Assembly (NCBI GenBank): GCA_045598285.1
Contig: JAZLLU010000035.1
Span: forward strand, 1-22,967
Length of the DNA: 22,967 nt
Reading direction: 5' to 3'
DNA from: RGIG5612 sp045598285
GTDB taxonomy: Bacteria > Bacillota > Clostridia > Lachnospirales > Lachnospiraceae
Shown here: piece by piece, positions 7,724-15,953 of the stretch
Layout of the letters: each line of letters opens with the position of its first letter
Numbering within the stretch: the first letter of the stretch is position 1
Notes under the pieces: model-generated
Database searches by the model: none
Seen by the model: only the letters and a program-made list of their open reading frames with translations
What the model was told of the DNA's origin: nothing
Translations under genes and position numbers: made by a program

Positions 7724-8451
7724 TTAACTATTAAAACCTTTCCACTTTCTTTATTGCCTTCATCTAAAAGTTCCATCATACCATCAATTACTTCATTCGT
7801 TGTAAGCATACGACCTCTCTTAGATTTACTTACAACCATCTCTTTCATAACTTCTGGCATCTCATCTAAAAATTTTGTATCTGTAAAATCCGGAGCCAAC
7901 GCATTTATCCTAATGTTTTTATCTTCATATTCCCTCGCAAGCGCTCTGGTAAGTCCTATCATTGCACTTTTAGTCGAAACGTAAGCGCTAAGAAAATTTG
8001 GTGTGCCTTCCTCGGTTGCGTAATATGAAGACATTAAAACAACATTTCCTTCCTTTGCCTTTGCCATCCTAGGAAGAACTAAAAACAAAATCATAACTGC
8101 CGATCTAAAAGAAATTTCCATGTTCTCCCTAAAAATATCCCATGACATTTTTTTAAATTGTAATGGCCTTGCTTTTGGCGCTGGAAGATGAATCATGTCC
8201 GTAACAGGTTCTTTTTCTTCTAATTCTTTATTTAAGGTTTCTATTTCATCTTGGCAAGATACATCAACTCTCTTAAGAATTAATTTTTCCTTTAAAATTG
8301 GATATTCTTCTATTAATGAATCTAGTCCTTCTTTGGCATCAAAATATGTTCCAAAAATCCAATCTATATCTTCAATATTTGTTTGGCATAATCTTTTTAT
8401 GAGTGCTGTTCCAAAAGCTGAATCAGCTGCTGTGATTAAAAATCTTCTCAT
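7720..8451 (-). CDS. Short-chain dehydrogenase/reductase, FabG-like
   Basis: This 243-residue classical SDR has its active site clear: Ser141/Ser142 in LMSSYYA, then Tyr157 and Lys161 in AYVSTK, followed by INALAPDFTDT (182-192), which is typical of ketoacyl reductases. The N-terminal dinucleotide motif is atypical (TAADSAFG, 7-14, for the common TGxxxGxG), and the NNAG block is replaced by LPAPK, so cofactor binding may be modified. Position next to a MaoC hydratase and in an operon with two carrier proteins suggests a ketoacyl-ACP or hydroxyacyl-ACP reductase role (inference). It overlaps both neighbours by 4 bp, and AGGGGT precedes the ATG at 8451. Confidence 0.85.
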   Translation of the reverse strand: MRRFLITAADSAFGTALIKRLCQTNIEDIDWIFGTYFDAKEGLDSLIEEYPILKEKLILKRVDVSCQDEIETLNKELEEKEPVTDMIHLPAPKARPLQFKKMSWDIFRENMEISFRSAVMILFLVLPRMAKAKEGNVVLMSSYYATEEGTPNFLSAYVSTKSAMIGLTRALAREYEDKNIRINALAPDFTDTKFLDEMPEVMKEMVVSKSKRGRMLTTNEVIDGMMELLDEGNKESGKVLIVK

Positions 8452-8864
8452 TTAATTACCCCTATTCTCATATTACCCTTAACTTTCTTTTCACCTTTTT
8501 CATTAGTTATTAAAACTTTAAGAACAATAAAATTAAACGTGTCATTTTTCTCTGTGACTTTTCCCAAAACAGTTAATTCTTCTCCTGCGAAAACTGGCCT
8601 AGGAAACTCTACACTCACATTTTGTATGAGTGAATATTTTCCCGGCATATAAACACCTGCTAATGTAGAGAGAAACGATGCCGAAAGCATGCCATATGAA
8701 ACTTTGCTGTCAAAGCCTTGTTCCTTTGCATATGTTTCATCATTGTGCAGTGGATTTATATCGCCAGTGATATTCTTAAAGTCTTCAAGCATTTTTTCAG
8801 TAACTAATACCTTAAAACTTTCTTCATCCCCTATATTAATATCATTAAATTTATACTCGTTCAT
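8448..8864 (-). CDS. MaoC-like (R)-specific enoyl hydratase/dehydratase
   Basis: This 138-residue single hot-dog domain is the usual length for PhaJ/MaoC-type hydratases. The catalytic signature GDINPLHND (34-42) gives Asp35 and His40; GMLSASFLSTLAGVYMPG (58-75) and VEFPRPVFAGEEL (85-97) are further family blocks. The expected reaction is reversible hydration/dehydration of a 3-hydroxyacyl thioester. Next to the FabG-like SDR it forms a two-step reduce-and-dehydrate pair, yet no ketosynthase or enoyl reductase is present in the operon. GAGGAA lies upstream of ATG at 8864, and the gene starts 17 bp after the stop of the GT2 gene. Confidence 0.88.
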   Translation of the reverse strand: MNEYKFNDINIGDEESFKVLVTEKMLEDFKNITGDINPLHNDETYAKEQGFDSKVSYGMLSASFLSTLAGVYMPGKYSLIQNVSVEFPRPVFAGEELTVLGKVTEKNDTFNFIVLKVLITNEKGEKKVKGNMRIGVIK

Positions 8865-8881
8865 TTTTTATTTCCTCAAAT

Positions 8882-9808
8882 TTACAATTTGATTATTTCT
8901 TCAACAATATATCTTTGTCTTTTGAAATTAAGATTTAAGATTAAAGATAAATACTTAATAACAAAAGTTAAAATTAAGAACAAAACGAAAAAACCAATTG
9001 CCAAGAAAATCATAATAGGAGTCCATCCTTCTACTGGATGACCTGTTGCAAAAACTATTACCGTATAAATTCCTACAACTGCTGCAAAAATCAACATTAC
9101 AATCGAAACTACAAAAGCAATTTTGTATCCGATGTCAGTAAATAAAATCAACGAATCGATTGCAAGTGTTCTTCTTTCTTTTGCGTAAGTTTTTGAATCT
9201 TTAATATTCTTTTCCGGTTCAAATTCAATATATGTTTGCTTAAGTGCTGAATTCGCATTAACAGCTTTTCTATACATTTGTGCATGATTCATAGAAACTA
9301 CTCTATTTATTGCTCTTCTGGAAATTAAGCGGAAACTTTCTGTTCTAAGTTTATTAGCTGAATGTGACGCTTTATTAAAAATGCTATAAAAGATTTTTGA
9401 CGATGTTCTAACGCCACTAGTTGGGCAAGCAGAAACTATATCGTATCCTTCTTGCATCTTTTTATAAAGCTGCTCCATCATGTCTTCTTTCCATGTAATA
9501 AGAGCTCTATCAAACTCAAAAATAAAATCTCCGATTGCGAGATCTTCACCCGCGTTCATAGAAAGTTCTACTCCTTGCGTATAGCCCATATTTACAAGCG
9601 AGATTGTGCAGTCTAATTCTTTTGCAGTATCTTTAATGATATCTTCGCTCTTATCTGTTGAGCCATCATTAACACAAATGATTTCGTATTGCTCGAATAT
9701 TTTTTCAAGGTTGTTCTTTACATGTAAAAGAGTTTCCCTAATAGTGTCAGAATTATTCCTGACATAAATAATTGCAGATACAAAACTTTGTTCCTTGCTT
9801 AAATTCAT
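8882..9808 (-). CDS. GT2 glycosyltransferase with two C-terminal membrane segments (GtrB/DpmI-like)
   Basis: This 308-residue protein has a GT-A domain with YEIICVNDGSTDKSEDI (41-57) and an acidic metal-binding site EFD (98-100) where DxD is more common. The block NKLRTESFRLISRRAI (152-167) resembles the acceptor region of bacterial polyprenyl-phosphate sugar transferases. Two membrane segments follow, at about 228-254 and 264-290, the topology of GtrB/DpmI-type enzymes. Expected role: synthesis of a polyprenyl-phosphate sugar at the cytoplasmic membrane face. It is the second such enzyme in the operon. The N-terminal strand reads SAIIYVRNNSDTI instead of the usual VPxYNE, so it is a diverged member. 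It overlaps the FAD-oxidoreductase gene by 4 bp and has GGAGGAAG before the ATG. Confidence 0.82.
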   Translation of the reverse strand: MNLSKEQSFVSAIIYVRNNSDTIRETLLHVKNNLEKIFEQYEIICVNDGSTDKSEDIIKDTAKELDCTISLVNMGYTQGVELSMNAGEDLAIGDFIFEFDRALITWKEDMMEQLYKKMQEGYDIVSACPTSGVRTSSKIFYSIFNKASHSANKLRTESFRLISRRAINRVVSMNHAQMYRKAVNANSALKQTYIEFEPEKNIKDSKTYAKERRTLAIDSLILFTDIGYKIAFVVSIVMLIFAAVVGIYTVIVFATGHPVEGWTPIMIFLAIGFFVLFLILTFVIKYLSLILNLNFKRQRYIVEEIIKL

Positions 9809-10914
9809 AATACTTCCTCCAAGTCATAAACCGTTGTTATCTTTCCTGATAATACACTTACAAATGTTGGATTTTTCGAATGCACCTTAATACATGTAGG
9901 GCGCGAATCGTCAACATCAGAAGCTTTTAATATTGGTTTCATTGAATAAAGCGATTTAATATATTCAAATTCAAATTTATCTAGCATATATTTTTTTGCT
10001 AACTGTGACATAAACGGCCATGCGCTTTTAGGTGCAACTTTGCAATTATTGCAATTATCCAAAAATCCTATTTTACACTTTCCTTCACTATTTTTTTGGC
10101 AAGGAAAGTCAGCACATATATCGCAGCTCGTTTTATGTGGCGTAAAAGTAACCGAAGTTAACGAATGATATCCGCTCTTTCCAAAAGGCATAATGCTAAA
10201 GAATGGTCCGTCCATTACTGTTAGTCCAACATTTTTTAGTTCATCATTTACCTTGCAAAGAATTACTTCGCAAAGTTCATATTTAATGTTGAAAGGCTTA
10301 AATCCAGCCATCTGGCATATCTCATTAACTGATGCATAAGTAGCATTTAAGATAAATGGCGCGCTAAAATCTCCTTCTTTTGTTTTTAATTTATAAGTGT
10401 TATCCTCTTTTTCTACTCCCACAACTGGGCAATCATATTTTATTTCTACGTTATTTGTCTCTTTTATTTTTTCTAAAAGTTTATCCCTTAGAATTAATGC
10501 ATCAAAGGTAACTTCTTTCGTTAAAAAAGCTTTGTCTATCATCCCTGGTTTGAAATATTCTTCTTTCTTTATTTCTTCACATGGAATATTTGCATCATCA
10601 GAAAACTTCTTAAACTCTTTTCCGTCAGTCCATGAAAAATGTGTACTTGTTGCATAAATTTGCTTGAAATTATTTTCTATACACTCTGGAAATTCATTTA
10701 TAAACTTATCAAAATATTTTGCAGTCGCTTTTGCCGTTGAAAGCGATCTTGGATAATGATATCCCAAATGCACTCTGGCTTGGTTTACAAATGTTGCTCT
10801 AGTAAAAGCCTCTTCATCTTTTTCTAAGACTAAGACCTTCTCTGCTTTTTTTGCACTTATCAGTGCTCCATAAAGTCCATATAAACCTGCGCCAATTATT
10901 ATCTTGTCGTACAT
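9805..10914 (-). CDS. FAD-dependent oxidoreductase (DAO family) with a six-Cys insertion
   Basis: This 369-residue soluble flavoprotein has the dinucleotide-binding motif IIIGAGLYGLYGA (5-17) right after the start and the family block QARVHLGYHYPRS (45-57). A late insertion carries six cysteines spaced C-x2-C-x4-C-x7-C-x7-C-x2-C (264-291), which suggests a bound metal or iron-sulfur cluster. DAO-family enzymes oxidise amines or alpha-hydroxy acids, so it may oxidise the glyceryl or other hydroxyacyl precursor (inference). I chose ATG at 10914, one base after the TAA of the upstream gene, because the flavin motif begins there. An in-frame TTG at 10929 would add five residues, and neither start has a clear ribosome site. 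It overlaps the next gene by 4 bp. Confidence 0.78.
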   Translation of the reverse strand: MYDKIIIGAGLYGLYGALISAKKAEKVLVLEKDEEAFTRATFVNQARVHLGYHYPRSLSTAKATAKYFDKFINEFPECIENNFKQIYATSTHFSWTDGKEFKKFSDDANIPCEEIKKEEYFKPGMIDKAFLTKEVTFDALILRDKLLEKIKETNNVEIKYDCPVVGVEKEDNTYKLKTKEGDFSAPFILNATYASVNEICQMAGFKPFNIKYELCEVILCKVNDELKNVGLTVMDGPFFSIMPFGKSGYHSLTSVTFTPHKTSCDICADFPCQKNSEGKCKIGFLDNCNNCKVAPKSAWPFMSQLAKKYMLDKFEFEYIKSLYSMKPILKASDVDDSRPTCIKVHSKNPTFVSVLSGKITTVYDLEEVL

Positions 10915-10915
10915 A

Positions 10916-12187
10916 TTATTCAAAATCAAAGCAAGGATAAAAATCCTGTATTATAGTTGTTGAATATGTTGAAATTACTAAATCGGCTTTCGCTTTTTTA
11001 ACATATTCTTTTATACTCTCATCAAAATATCTAGGATCAATAAATTCAACCTTTTTACAGTCTAATGCTAAAAATCCAGTTACTGGTATCATCATCGAAT
11101 CACCAATTATCAAAATATATTTATCGTTAGCGGCATTATTATTTACAATAGTGCTACGTCCCGAAGCATCAAATGAAAGAAGTCCAAGATAGCATTCTCT
11201 TTTATAAATCTTAGGATTGTCAATTTGCTCATCATTAAACAGAATATCAAAATTTCCTGTTTTATTAACTCCATTTGAATTTGTAAAAGTAAATTCCACA
11301 TCTTTCTTCGGCCTTAAAATTGTAAAGTCATCAGCAGATGTGAGCGCCAGCGTTGCTTTCTTTCCTAAAGAACCTAGGTAATAGTCTTTTTTTAATTCTT
11401 TCGTAAAATTATTTTCTTCAAAAAAACTTTCATTAATTTGCATATCATAATTTTTATTTAAAAAGCTAGCAATCTTTTTTGTTCCCCAAAGAGAAGTTTC
11501 AACTTTCCAATGATGATCTGTTACATAAAACATATCATGAAAGTTTTCTATTTCTTCATGTGCCGTTTCCCTTAGGTCATAGCAATCAATTCCATAACCT
11601 TTTAAGTCATCTAATAGAACATCTGCATTATAGTTAGCATAGTCTTTTACGTTATTTATTTTTTTATCGCCATATTTATCTATGTTTCCAACTGTTTGAA
11701 TATAAACAAACTTTGAGCCTGCACTCTCAACTGTGCTCTTAAGTGAATTGATTTTTGTGGCTATCTTTTGGATATCCTCTGTTTTTTCTTTTGGGTTTGC
11801 ACTAGCTAGATGCCCATCGTCTAAATACAAAATGCTGTTATACTCACTTGGGGCATATAATTTCCACCCTATAACTTTTTTATATCTCGATGCATTTTCA
11901 ACCATAAAAGTTCTTCCCAAAAGCAAATCATTAGAATATGCATCTACGTAATTTTGTCCACCATAAATAGTATTATTATATTTTTTAAACGCGTTTATAA
12001 AGAAACTGTCTTCATCAGATAATTCATAAACAGTTGTTTCTATATCATGATCTAGCGTGAATAATTCTTTAGCACCAAACTTAATTGCAATAGCACAAAC
12101 AATGATTGAAACTAAAAAAGCAATCATTACGCCTATGACAATTCGTGTCATGACTTTATGAAATTTGTTTTCTTCTTTAAATTCCAT
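10916..12187 (-). CDS. DHHW/AlgX-type SGNH-like surface acetyl/acyl-transfer protein
   Basis: This 423-residue protein has one N-terminal membrane anchor (about 14-36) and a long extracytoplasmic domain. The hallmark YVTDHHW (221-227) gives the DHHW Asp-His pair, and IIGDSMM (360-366) carries the nucleophile Ser364. This order of motifs is that of AlgX/AlgJ and of the Firmicute DHHW family, partners of AlgI-type MBOATs in O-acylation of exported polysaccharides. It starts 5 bp after the AlgI-like MBOAT gene, with AAGGA before the ATG. The pair is therefore read as the first of two acyl-export modules in the operon. Acyl group and acceptor glycan are unknown. Confidence 0.87.
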   Translation of the reverse strand: MEFKEENKFHKVMTRIVIGVMIAFLVSIIVCAIAIKFGAKELFTLDHDIETTVYELSDEDSFFINAFKKYNNTIYGGQNYVDAYSNDLLLGRTFMVENASRYKKVIGWKLYAPSEYNSILYLDDGHLASANPKEKTEDIQKIATKINSLKSTVESAGSKFVYIQTVGNIDKYGDKKINNVKDYANYNADVLLDDLKGYGIDCYDLRETAHEEIENFHDMFYVTDHHWKVETSLWGTKKIASFLNKNYDMQINESFFEENNFTKELKKDYYLGSLGKKATLALTSADDFTILRPKKDVEFTFTNSNGVNKTGNFDILFNDEQIDNPKIYKRECYLGLLSFDASGRSTIVNNNAANDKYILIIGDSMMIPVTGFLALDCKKVEFIDPRYFDESIKEYVKKAKADLVISTYSTTIIQDFYPCFDFE

Positions 12188-12192
12188 AATCC

Positions 12193-13668
12193 TTAAAAGT
12201 TAAAATAAATAAACGGGTTGTAAGAACCAGATACAACAAGTAAAACTGACAGTGCAAAAATAACAATTGTCAAAACGCCTCTTGCTATTGCCTTAACTTT
12301 TTCGTTTGTGACTTTATTGCTTACCCATCTAGCAAGTGGTGTGCAAAGGAGTACGCTTGCAATTAGTATAACTTTTCCATTGCTAATATAGTCAATAAAA
12401 TCCGAATCAATAAATCCGTTTATTGTTCCTCCAAACATATTTTTTATGTAGCCCCATGCAACGGCTAAACTTTCAGCTCTAAAAAGGACATAAGCAATTA
12501 GCAAAAAGAATACTACATAAATGTGATAAAAGATTTTGCTAATTTTAAATCCTTTTGTATTGGCAGCTTTTAGTGCTCTCTTCCCTAGACCTGAAATGCT
12601 TTCAAAACTCATAAGTACAAAGAACAAAAGTCCCCATACAATAAAATTCCAATTTGCCCCATGCCAAACGCCCATAGCTAACCACAAAACAAGAAGTGAC
12701 AAAACAACCGGAACATATTTTCCTTTTTTCTTTCCAAGTTTTTTTCTTGACCATGTACCAAGTTTTATAAATGCATTACTCTTTTGAAGCGGATAAAAAA
12801 GATAATCTCTCATCCAACTTCCTAATGTCATATGCCATCTTCTCCAATACTCTGTAAAAGATAGCGATACGTATGGATAATCAAAGTTTTCAGGGAACTT
12901 AAATCCAAATATTCTTCCCAATCCTATTGCCATATCTGAATATCCTGAAAAGTCAAAATATATTTGAAGTGTATAACAAATGGTCCCTAGCCATGCAGTA
13001 AGCACAGAAGCTGCTCCCGTACTAAGAAATGCATAGTCTGCAATTATTGCAAGATAGTTAGAAAGAATAACTTTCTTTCCTAATCCATACACGAATCTAG
13101 TGACGCCATAAGTTATATCTGCACTCGTTTCTTTTCTATCTAAAAGATCTTTTGCAACCTCTTCGTATCTAACAATAGGTCCAGCAACAAGTTGTGGGAA
13201 CATTGATATATATAGACCCAGAAGCAAAAGATTTTTTTGGACCTTGTCTTTATTAAAATAAACATCTAGCACATACGATAATATTTGGAACGTATAAAAA
13301 CTTATTCCTAGTGGCAGCGCTATGTTGATATTTACTCCGAAAATTCCCGCAGTAAAACCTAAGTATTTGAAAACAAAAAGTAATCCAATATTTAGCACCA
13401 ATGCAGCTGCAAGCAATAATCTTCTAATGGCTAGCTTTTCATGTTTTCCTAATCCTAAACCTATAAGCCAGTTAAGAACTATTGAAGCCATCAAAATAAA
13501 TATAAATTTAGGCTCGCCCCATCCATAGAAAACTAAACTTGCAATAAGCAAGACAATATTCTTAAACTTTCTACCCCCATCCTTACATTTCTTTGTAAAA
13601 GGATTGAAATAAAAAATTAAGGTTAAAGGCAAAAATATGAATAAAAATACGTTTCCCGAAAATACCAT
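12193..13668 (-). CDS. MBOAT O-acyltransferase, AlgI-like, first copy
   Basis: This polytopic membrane protein of 491 residues has the AlgI opening MVFSGNVFLFIFLPLTLIFY and the signature blocks MFPQLVAGPIVRYEE (156-170), YFDFSGYSDMAIGLGRIFGF (237-256), YWRRWHMTLGSWMRDYLFYP (274-293) and VWHGANW (334-340), with His336 as the expected catalytic residue and His279 as the second conserved one. It should move an acyl group from a cytoplasmic carrier through the membrane. It follows the two carrier-protein genes and precedes the DHHW protein gene, so carrier, MBOAT and SGNH protein lie in flow order. The ATG at 13668 has only a weak AGGTT upstream. Confidence 0.94.
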   Translation of the reverse strand: MVFSGNVFLFIFLPLTLIFYFNPFTKKCKDGGRKFKNIVLLIASLVFYGWGEPKFIFILMASIVLNWLIGLGLGKHEKLAIRRLLLAAALVLNIGLLFVFKYLGFTAGIFGVNINIALPLGISFYTFQILSYVLDVYFNKDKVQKNLLLLGLYISMFPQLVAGPIVRYEEVAKDLLDRKETSADITYGVTRFVYGLGKKVILSNYLAIIADYAFLSTGAASVLTAWLGTICYTLQIYFDFSGYSDMAIGLGRIFGFKFPENFDYPYVSLSFTEYWRRWHMTLGSWMRDYLFYPLQKSNAFIKLGTWSRKKLGKKKGKYVPVVLSLLVLWLAMGVWHGANWNFIVWGLLFFVLMSFESISGLGKRALKAANTKGFKISKIFYHIYVVFFLLIAYVLFRAESLAVAWGYIKNMFGGTINGFIDSDFIDYISNGKVILIASVLLCTPLARWVSNKVTNEKVKAIARGVLTIVIFALSVLLVVSGSYNPFIYFNF

Positions 13669-13688
13669 TGTCTAACCTAAATCTACAT

Positions 13689-13916
13689 TTATGCCTGAAG
13701 TTTTTCTACCAGGTTACAAATTGAATCAATCGTTGCGAATTCATCTTTGTTGATATATTTCGCAGTAATCTGAATATTAAATTCATCTTCTAATGCTGAT
13801 ACAATCTCAATCATGTCTAGCGATGTAATAATTTCATCTTCTAACATGTTATCACCTGTATACTCTATAATTTCTTCGTTTATTTCATTAAGTATGCTTA
13901 TAACTTTTTCTTTCAA
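13689..13916 (-). CDS. Acyl carrier protein 1, TTG start, atypical attachment-site flank
   Basis: This 75-residue acidic four-helix carrier protein carries the phosphopantetheine site at Ser32 in IITSLDMIEIV (29-39), followed by a canonical helix II SALEDEFNIQI. The residue before the Ser is Thr instead of the Asp of the usual DSL. Because that Asp helps recognition by phosphopantetheinyl transferases in well-studied carriers, this protein may use a particular transferase or partner. The start codon is TTG at 13916, with AAGGAG about 7 bases upstream; no ATG fits. It sits between the second carrier gene (10-bp gap) and the AlgI-like MBOAT. It may serve the DltA-like ligase, but which enzyme charges which carrier is not visible. 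Confidence 0.88.
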   Translation of the reverse strand: MKEKVISILNEINEEIIEYTGDNMLEDEIITSLDMIEIVSALEDEFNIQITAKYINKDEFATIDSICNLVEKLQA

Positions 13917-13926
13917 AACAAACTCC

Positions 13927-14163
13927 TTAAGCTCTTGCTTTAATAATCTCTACCATCTCGCCAACATTTTTCATTCCAGTAACTTCATCCATTGAAAACT
14001 TAATCCCAAATTTTTTTTCAATTGCTACAACTAAATTGATGTGTTCTAGACTGTCCCAATCTTCAATATCATCAGAATTTGTTTCTGGTGTGAGGTTAAT
14101 AGAATCATCATCAAAAATGTCTCTAAAAATTTCATTAAGTTCTTCGTAAATTTTTTCTTCCAT
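13927..14163 (-). CDS. Acyl carrier protein 2, FkbH-associated type
   Basis: This 78-residue carrier protein has a canonical site, DWDSLEHINLV (35-45), with the phosphopantetheine on Ser38, and a helix II VAIEKKFGIKFSMDEV. The WDSL form is usual for carriers that sit beside FkbH-like enzymes. Its gene starts 8 bp after the FkbH-like gene with AGGAG before the ATG, so it is the likely acceptor of the three-carbon unit. Two different carriers side by side suggest two acyl groups, or a hand-over between a loading and an export carrier. Confidence 0.93.
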   Translation of the reverse strand: MEEKIYEELNEIFRDIFDDDSINLTPETNSDDIEDWDSLEHINLVVAIEKKFGIKFSMDEVTGMKNVGEMVEIIKARA

Positions 14164-14171
14164 ATCTTCTC

Positions 14172-15941
14172 CTACTTATTTACTTCAATTACATTGCATT
14201 GTTTTTTATATGTATCAACATCTAGTTCCCAACAATCCTCTTTCTTTGTGTATCCTAATTCCGTATAAAGTTCAGCGACCATTGCATTTTTCTTTGTTGG
14301 ATAATAATAACCAATTACTTTTTTAACGCCTTTTTCTTTTGCTATGCTTACCATTTCGTCTAACATTGCAAACTCTAAATCTCTTTTTAGAACTCTACAA
14401 CTCATAAGATTTAATCTTATATGCGCAACCTTTCCTTCTTCGCTTGGCAATATTTCAGCAGCCTCAATAGCAACAACTCCATTATCACCAAACTTGTCTT
14501 CTAGTCTTCCATAAAGCGTAATCCAATTTTCATTATTTGCCATTTTCTCAATATCGTTTACACTGCAACGAAGGGTTGTAAGGTTAAATTGATTGCTTTT
14601 ATTCGTAAGTTGAGACACCCTAGGAATAACTGCACTTTCAAAAGGCTTAATCTCAGCTTTCATCTCAAGACTCAAAAGATAGTCTGTATAGTTTTCAAAA
14701 CTTTGCTTGGCTTTTGCTCTTTTGATATTTGCCTTATACATTTCATTTCTTTTAGCATCATCTTTAGAAATATTTGTTGCTTCAAAAAATCCTGACTTAT
14801 CTAAAATGTTTATATAATTTTCTGGCTTATCTAATTCTGGAACTGCAACACTTTTTAGTTGTTCTTTTATAATATGGCGTTCTGCTGGATTATCATCTAC
14901 AAACACGAACGCATCCTCGCCTAAATTTAATTCTTGAATAATTTCAGATAGATTCTTATCCTTAGGATTCCAGTTTGCTTTTATGCATATAAAATCTTCT
15001 GGTTTTAATGCTCCACTTTCTAAATTCAGTCCAGCGATTGCATTTTCATAGTCATTCTTCGAATCAATATTTAATAAAACGCCTAAATCTTTTTGCGCTT
15101 TTAGATATTCTTGAAACTCTGCGTAGGTTTCTCCTTGTGCGCTTTCTTTGCCAATCTGCAAATTTTCCGGACCATCATCCCCAACTATTCCACCCCAAAG
15201 TGTATTATCCAAATCCATTACAATTGCTTTTTTATTTTTTCCATAAACTGATTTGATAATGTTAGCCACTGAAAAAGCTAGTTCCGGAATATGTTCTACC
15301 GATGGACAATATTTATACATGTTCCAATAAAATGGATCGCACCAATTATTTAGTCCTACTACACTAGAAAGATAATTAACATCATTTATGAACATGTTTT
15401 CTTTGTTTTCTGCATAAAGCGCAAACTTTTCGTTAAGTCTTAAAACAAAGTTAACCCTTCCATGAATATCTGTTGCGTCTTTATTTCCTAAAAGTCTCCA
15501 AGAAGGCATTTCAAAATTATTTTGAATGATTACTCCGCCTTTATTTTCTAAACTTTCCCAAACATTTTTGAAATGCTTAAACACTTCTTCTAATTTTCTA
15601 TCAATTTCTTCTGCACTATCACAAAGGTTTGGCCAGATAGTTATATTATGAACCGATGTATGAATATAAAATACATCAGCCTTAAAATTATCTAATTTAG
15701 GATTTGAAAAAATTGCATCCTCATAGAACTTGTTATATTCGCTTTCATAAATAGTTGGTTCGATTTTGTTGTTGAGTAAAAACAGTTCTAAAACCTGCGC
15801 TACGTTAGCTGTAGTGGAACCCCCTAGTATTGCAATATTCTTTTTGATTTTGCTACTTCCATCTTCTAACAATTCTCTTTTAAGAGATTTTCTTTTCTTT
15901 AAGATTAAATCATTATCAAATGGATATTCTAGTTCTCTCAT
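14172..15941 (-). CDS. FkbH-like HAD-IIIC enzyme (predicted glyceryl-ACP synthase)
   Basis: This 589-residue protein has three parts: an N-terminal SGNH-like domain starting IAILGGSTTANVAQ (36-49); a central HAD domain with nucleophile Asp243 and Asp245 in MDLDNTLWGGIVGDDG (242-257), LLNIDSKND (289-297) and VFVDDNPAER (347-356); and a C-terminal GNAT-like domain containing LNLMSCRVLKRDLEFAML. This is the full FkbH-type architecture. Characterised members (methoxymalonyl-ACP and tetronate pathways) dephosphorylate 1,3-bisphosphoglycerate and put the D-glyceryl unit on a carrier protein. The same reaction onto carrier 2, encoded 8 bp downstream, is the simplest prediction. GGAGG lies upstream of ATG at 15941. 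Unlike known antibiotic loci, there is no polyketide synthase here; acyl-export genes follow instead. Confidence 0.92.
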   Translation of the reverse strand: MRELEYPFDNDLILKKRKSLKRELLEDGSSKIKKNIAILGGSTTANVAQVLELFLLNNKIEPTIYESEYNKFYEDAIFSNPKLDNFKADVFYIHTSVHNITIWPNLCDSAEEIDRKLEEVFKHFKNVWESLENKGGVIIQNNFEMPSWRLLGNKDATDIHGRVNFVLRLNEKFALYAENKENMFINDVNYLSSVVGLNNWCDPFYWNMYKYCPSVEHIPELAFSVANIIKSVYGKNKKAIVMDLDNTLWGGIVGDDGPENLQIGKESAQGETYAEFQEYLKAQKDLGVLLNIDSKNDYENAIAGLNLESGALKPEDFICIKANWNPKDKNLSEIIQELNLGEDAFVFVDDNPAERHIIKEQLKSVAVPELDKPENYINILDKSGFFEATNISKDDAKRNEMYKANIKRAKAKQSFENYTDYLLSLEMKAEIKPFESAVIPRVSQLTNKSNQFNLTTLRCSVNDIEKMANNENWITLYGRLEDKFGDNGVVAIEAAEILPSEEGKVAHIRLNLMSCRVLKRDLEFAMLDEMVSIAKEKGVKKVIGYYYPTKKNAMVAELYTELGYTKKEDCWELDVDTYKKQCNVIEVNK

Positions 15942-15953
15942 ACTTCCTCCAAA

